Assembly: GCA_038961845.1 (NCBI GenBank)
Contig: CP152408.1
Coordinates: 434,001 to 498,000, forward strand
Direction of reading: 5' to 3'
Length of the DNA stretch: 64,000 bases
Source of the DNA: Xylophilus sp. GW821-FHT01B05
GTDB taxonomy: Bacteria; Pseudomonadota; Gammaproteobacteria; Burkholderiales; Burkholderiaceae_C
The notes under the pieces are model-generated. The model searched no databases. It was not told the origin of the DNA and saw only the letters and a program-made list of their open reading frames with translations. Positions 62,179 to 64,000 of the stretch are shown here, piece after piece; the stretch's first letter is position 1; each line of letters starts with the position of its first letter. The position numbers and the translations under genes were made by a program.

Positions 62179-63176
62179 CAGACGTAAGCACATTGGCCGA
62201 CGCACTGCGCGCCAGCCGCGGCTTTGCGCACAAGCAAGACATTGGCGATGTCATGCAACTCTTGGCGCGCCACCAGGTCGCCGGCACGCAGGCGATTGCG
62301 GTGGGAGACGACTGCGCCGCCATTGCGCTGCCGCCAGAGCAGGGCGGCGGCTACCTGCTGTTTGCCATCGAGGGGCTGGTGGAAGACTTCATCGCGCGCA
62401 TGCCCTGGTTTGCCGGCTACTGCAGCGTGATGGTCAACGTGAGCGACATCTACGCCATGGGCGGGCGCCCGATCGCCGTGGTCGATGCGCTCTGGAGCCA
62501 GGGCCTGGACCCTGCCACCGATCTGCTGGCCGGCATGGCGGCGGCCTCGCAGCGCTATGGCGTGCCCATCGTCGGCGGCCACAGCAACCACCGCGCGCTG
62601 CGCGGCCAACTGGCGGTGGCCATCCTGGGCCGGGCCGAGCGCCTGCTCACCAGCTTTGACGCACAGCCGGGCGACCAACTGCTGATGGCGGTCGACCTGC
62701 GCGGCGCCTATGAAGAGCCCTATCCCTACTGGAACGCCTCCACCAGTGCGCCCGCCAGCCGCTTGCGTGCCGACCTTGAGCTGCTGCCGGCCTTGGCCGA
62801 AGACGGCCTGTGCGACGCCGCCAAAGACATCAGCATGGCCGGCGCCGTAGGCACCGCGCTGATGCTGCTCGAATGCTCGCGCGTGGGCGCGCAGATCGAC
62901 ATAGCCGCTATCCCCCGGCCCGCCGCGCTGCAGACCGATGCCGAGCTGCTGCGCTGGCTCTGCGCCTTCCCCAGCTACGGCTTTGTGCTGAGCGTGCGGC
63001 CACAGCATGCGGCGCAGGTGCAGGCGCGCTTCGAAGGCCGCGGCATTGCCTGCGCGGCGGTGGGCACGGTCACGGCCGGCAGTGCGCTGGCGCTGCAATG
63101 GCGCGGCGCCAGCGCCACGCTGTGGGACTGGGCCGCCACGCCCTTCATCACTGCAGGCGAGGCGGTTCATGCCTGA
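62175..63176 (+). CDS. Sll0787-family AIR synthase-like protein (Nit1C)
   Basis: A 333-residue member of the AIR synthase (PurM)/HypE/ThiL superfamily. 'AIAVGDDCAAIALPPEQGGGYLLFAIEGLVEDFI' is the ATP/acidic-substrate region, followed by 'YCSVMVNVSDIYAMGGRPIAVVDALWSQG' and 'IVGGHSNHRA'. It probably phosphorylates or cyclises an intermediate made by the other Nit1C enzymes; no reaction is established. ATGA overlap with the acetyltransferase gene and an 8-bp overlap with the glycosyltransferase gene show tight coupling. Confidence 0.88.
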   Translation: MTDVSTLADALRASRGFAHKQDIGDVMQLLARHQVAGTQAIAVGDDCAAIALPPEQGGGYLLFAIEGLVEDFIARMPWFAGYCSVMVNVSDIYAMGGRPIAVVDALWSQGLDPATDLLAGMAAASQRYGVPIVGGHSNHRALRGQLAVAILGRAERLLTSFDAQPGDQLLMAVDLRGAYEEPYPYWNASTSAPASRLRADLELLPALAEDGLCDAAKDISMAGAVGTALMLLECSRVGAQIDIAAIPRPAALQTDAELLRWLCAFPSYGFVLSVRPQHAAQVQARFEGRGIACAAVGTVTAGSALALQWRGASATLWDWAATPFITAGEAVHA

Positions 63177-64000
63177 GCGTGCGGCGGCCCCTGCGCGCCC
63201 GCTGCGCGTGGCCTTGTTCACCCATTCGGTGAACCCGCGCGGCGGCGTCGTCCACACGCTGGAGCTGGCCGATGCGCTGCACCGCGCCGGCCACAAGGTC
63301 ACCGTGCTGGCGCCGGTGGCGCCCGGCCAGCGCCTGTTCCGCACGCCGCAGTGCGCTCTGGAGCTGGTGCCCGTGCCCGCAGCGTCGGCCGACGTGGCAG
63401 AGATGGTGGCCACGCGCATCGCCGGCATCGTCGCGCACAGTGCGGAGCTGCTGCGCCATCGCTGGTTCGACATCTTCCACGCGCAAGACAGCATCAGCGC
63501 CAATGCGCTGGCTGATCTGCAAATGACGGGCGCGGTGCCGGGCTTTGTGCGCACCGTGCACCACCTGGACCGCTTCGACGACGAGCGCCTGGCCGCCTGG
63601 CAGCAGCGCGGTTTTTGTGCCGCGCAGCAGGTGCTGTGCGTAAGCCGCCTGTGGCAGTCCATCCTGCGCCAGCAAGAGGGCGTGCCGGCCGAGCTGGTCG
63701 CCAACGGCGTGGACCTGCAACGCTTCCAGCCCCGGCCCGAGCCGGCAGACGCCCGCACCGCACGTCGGCTGGGCCTGCGCCCCGGCGCGCCGCTGGTGCT
63801 GGCCGTGGGCGGCATCGAAGAGCGCAAAAACACGCTGCGCCTGCTGGAGGCCTTTGTGCGCCTGCGCCGGCAATGGCCCAGCGCGCAACTGGTCATTGCC
63901 GGCGGCGTCAGCCTGCTGGACCACGGCAGCTACCAGCAGGCCTTCCAGGCTGCGCTTGCCGCCAGCGGCCTGGCCGTGGGGCCGGGCCAGGACCTGGTGC
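63169..64000 (+). CDS. MSMEG_0565-family glycosyltransferase (Nit1C), truncated by the window edge
   Basis: The first 277 codons of a GT-4-type glycosyltransferase, reading MPERAAAPARPLRVALFTH, then 'SVNPRGGVVHTLELADALHRAGHKVTVLAPVAPG', 'DIFHAQDSISANAL', 'VHHLDRFDDERL' and 'VANGVDLQRFQPRPEP'. The second Rossmann domain starts with 'PLVLAVGGIEERKNTLRLLEAF', typical of the family. It begins inside the last codons of the AIR synthase-like gene. The frame is still open at base 64000, so its end and the rest of the cluster lie to the right. Confidence 0.85.
   Translation, partial: MPERAAAPARPLRVALFTHSVNPRGGVVHTLELADALHRAGHKVTVLAPVAPGQRLFRTPQCALELVPVPAASADVAEMVATRIAGIVAHSAELLRHRWFDIFHAQDSISANALADLQMTGAVPGFVRTVHHLDRFDDERLAAWQQRGFCAAQQVLCVSRLWQSILRQQEGVPAELVANGVDLQRFQPRPEPADARTARRLGLRPGAPLVLAVGGIEERKNTLRLLEAFVRLRRQWPSAQLVIAGGVSLLDHGSYQQAFQAALAASGLAVGPGQDLV

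Overview
The window is about 68% GC by eye and reads as a chromosome segment of a betaproteobacterium, most likely a member of the Comamonadaceae (Burkholderiales; an Acidovorax/Variovorax-like genus). The reasons are the four Bug/TctC-type solute-binding proteins, the split B12-dependent methionine synthase under an SAH riboswitch, and short intergenic hairpin repeats typical of that family (cores TAGCCCAG...CTGGGCTA and CCGGCTTTGCCGG...CCCCCTTGAGGGGG). No rRNA, tRNA, insertion sequence, prophage or CRISPR array was seen. Gene density is high and almost all genes are catabolic, transport or regulatory.

Layout. 0-3 kb: a LivK-type binding protein and an acyl-CoA synthetase. 3.4-5.2 kb: a small exported protein, and a LysR regulator divergent from a PACE efflux pump. 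5.1-13.8 kb: an inositol-type block (RpiR regulator, iolC, iolB, mmsA/iolA) with two Bug proteins and a LysR regulator. 13.8-18.3 kb: a VapBC toxin-antitoxin pair, then metH behind an SAH riboswitch, then a glycine-zipper envelope protein. 18.3-35.2 kb: a nicotinamide/nicotinate catabolic locus. 35.3-43.9 kb: a dipeptide/opine-type ABC importer operon with an amidase and a porin. 44-53 kb: two paralogous LysR regulators and an organosulfur-looking operon (four-domain rhodanese, RidA, Bug protein, thiol-dioxygenase-like cupin, duplicated alpha/beta hydrolase, C-S lyase). 53-57.2 kb: PPK2, a Bug protein, a VF530 protein, a TonB-like lipoprotein and a CorA/ZntB-like transporter. 57.3-64 kb: a MocR-type regulator divergent from a Nit1C (nitrilase) cluster that runs off the right edge.

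The centrepiece is the nicotinate locus. A Tat-type (probably periplasmic) nicotinamidase, a two-subunit nicotinate dehydrogenase (2Fe-2S subunit plus molybdopterin subunit fused to three c-type hemes), a 6-hydroxynicotinate reductase, a ferredoxin-NADP reductase and an enamidase together encode oxidation of nicotinate to 6-hydroxynicotinate followed by reductive dearomatisation and hydrolytic ring opening to 2-formylglutarate. This joins an aerobic-type, cytochrome-linked hydroxylase to the reductive ring pathway known from the anaerobe Eubacterium barkeri. A dedicated branched-chain-type ABC importer, a UPF0280 protein and two paralogous DUF1185 proteins lie in the same operon and are candidates for unassigned steps. 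A TetR regulator and a shared GTGAATRCTACA motif suggest common control.

Other unusual features: a 3 x 170-bp tandem repeat inside the dpp operon that triplicates the ribosome-binding site and start of the ATPase gene; a palindromic intergenic repeat read through in frame inside nicB; one operator-like sequence upstream of both dppB and the porin; and repeated TTGATCGC boxes between the MocR gene and the Nit1C cluster.
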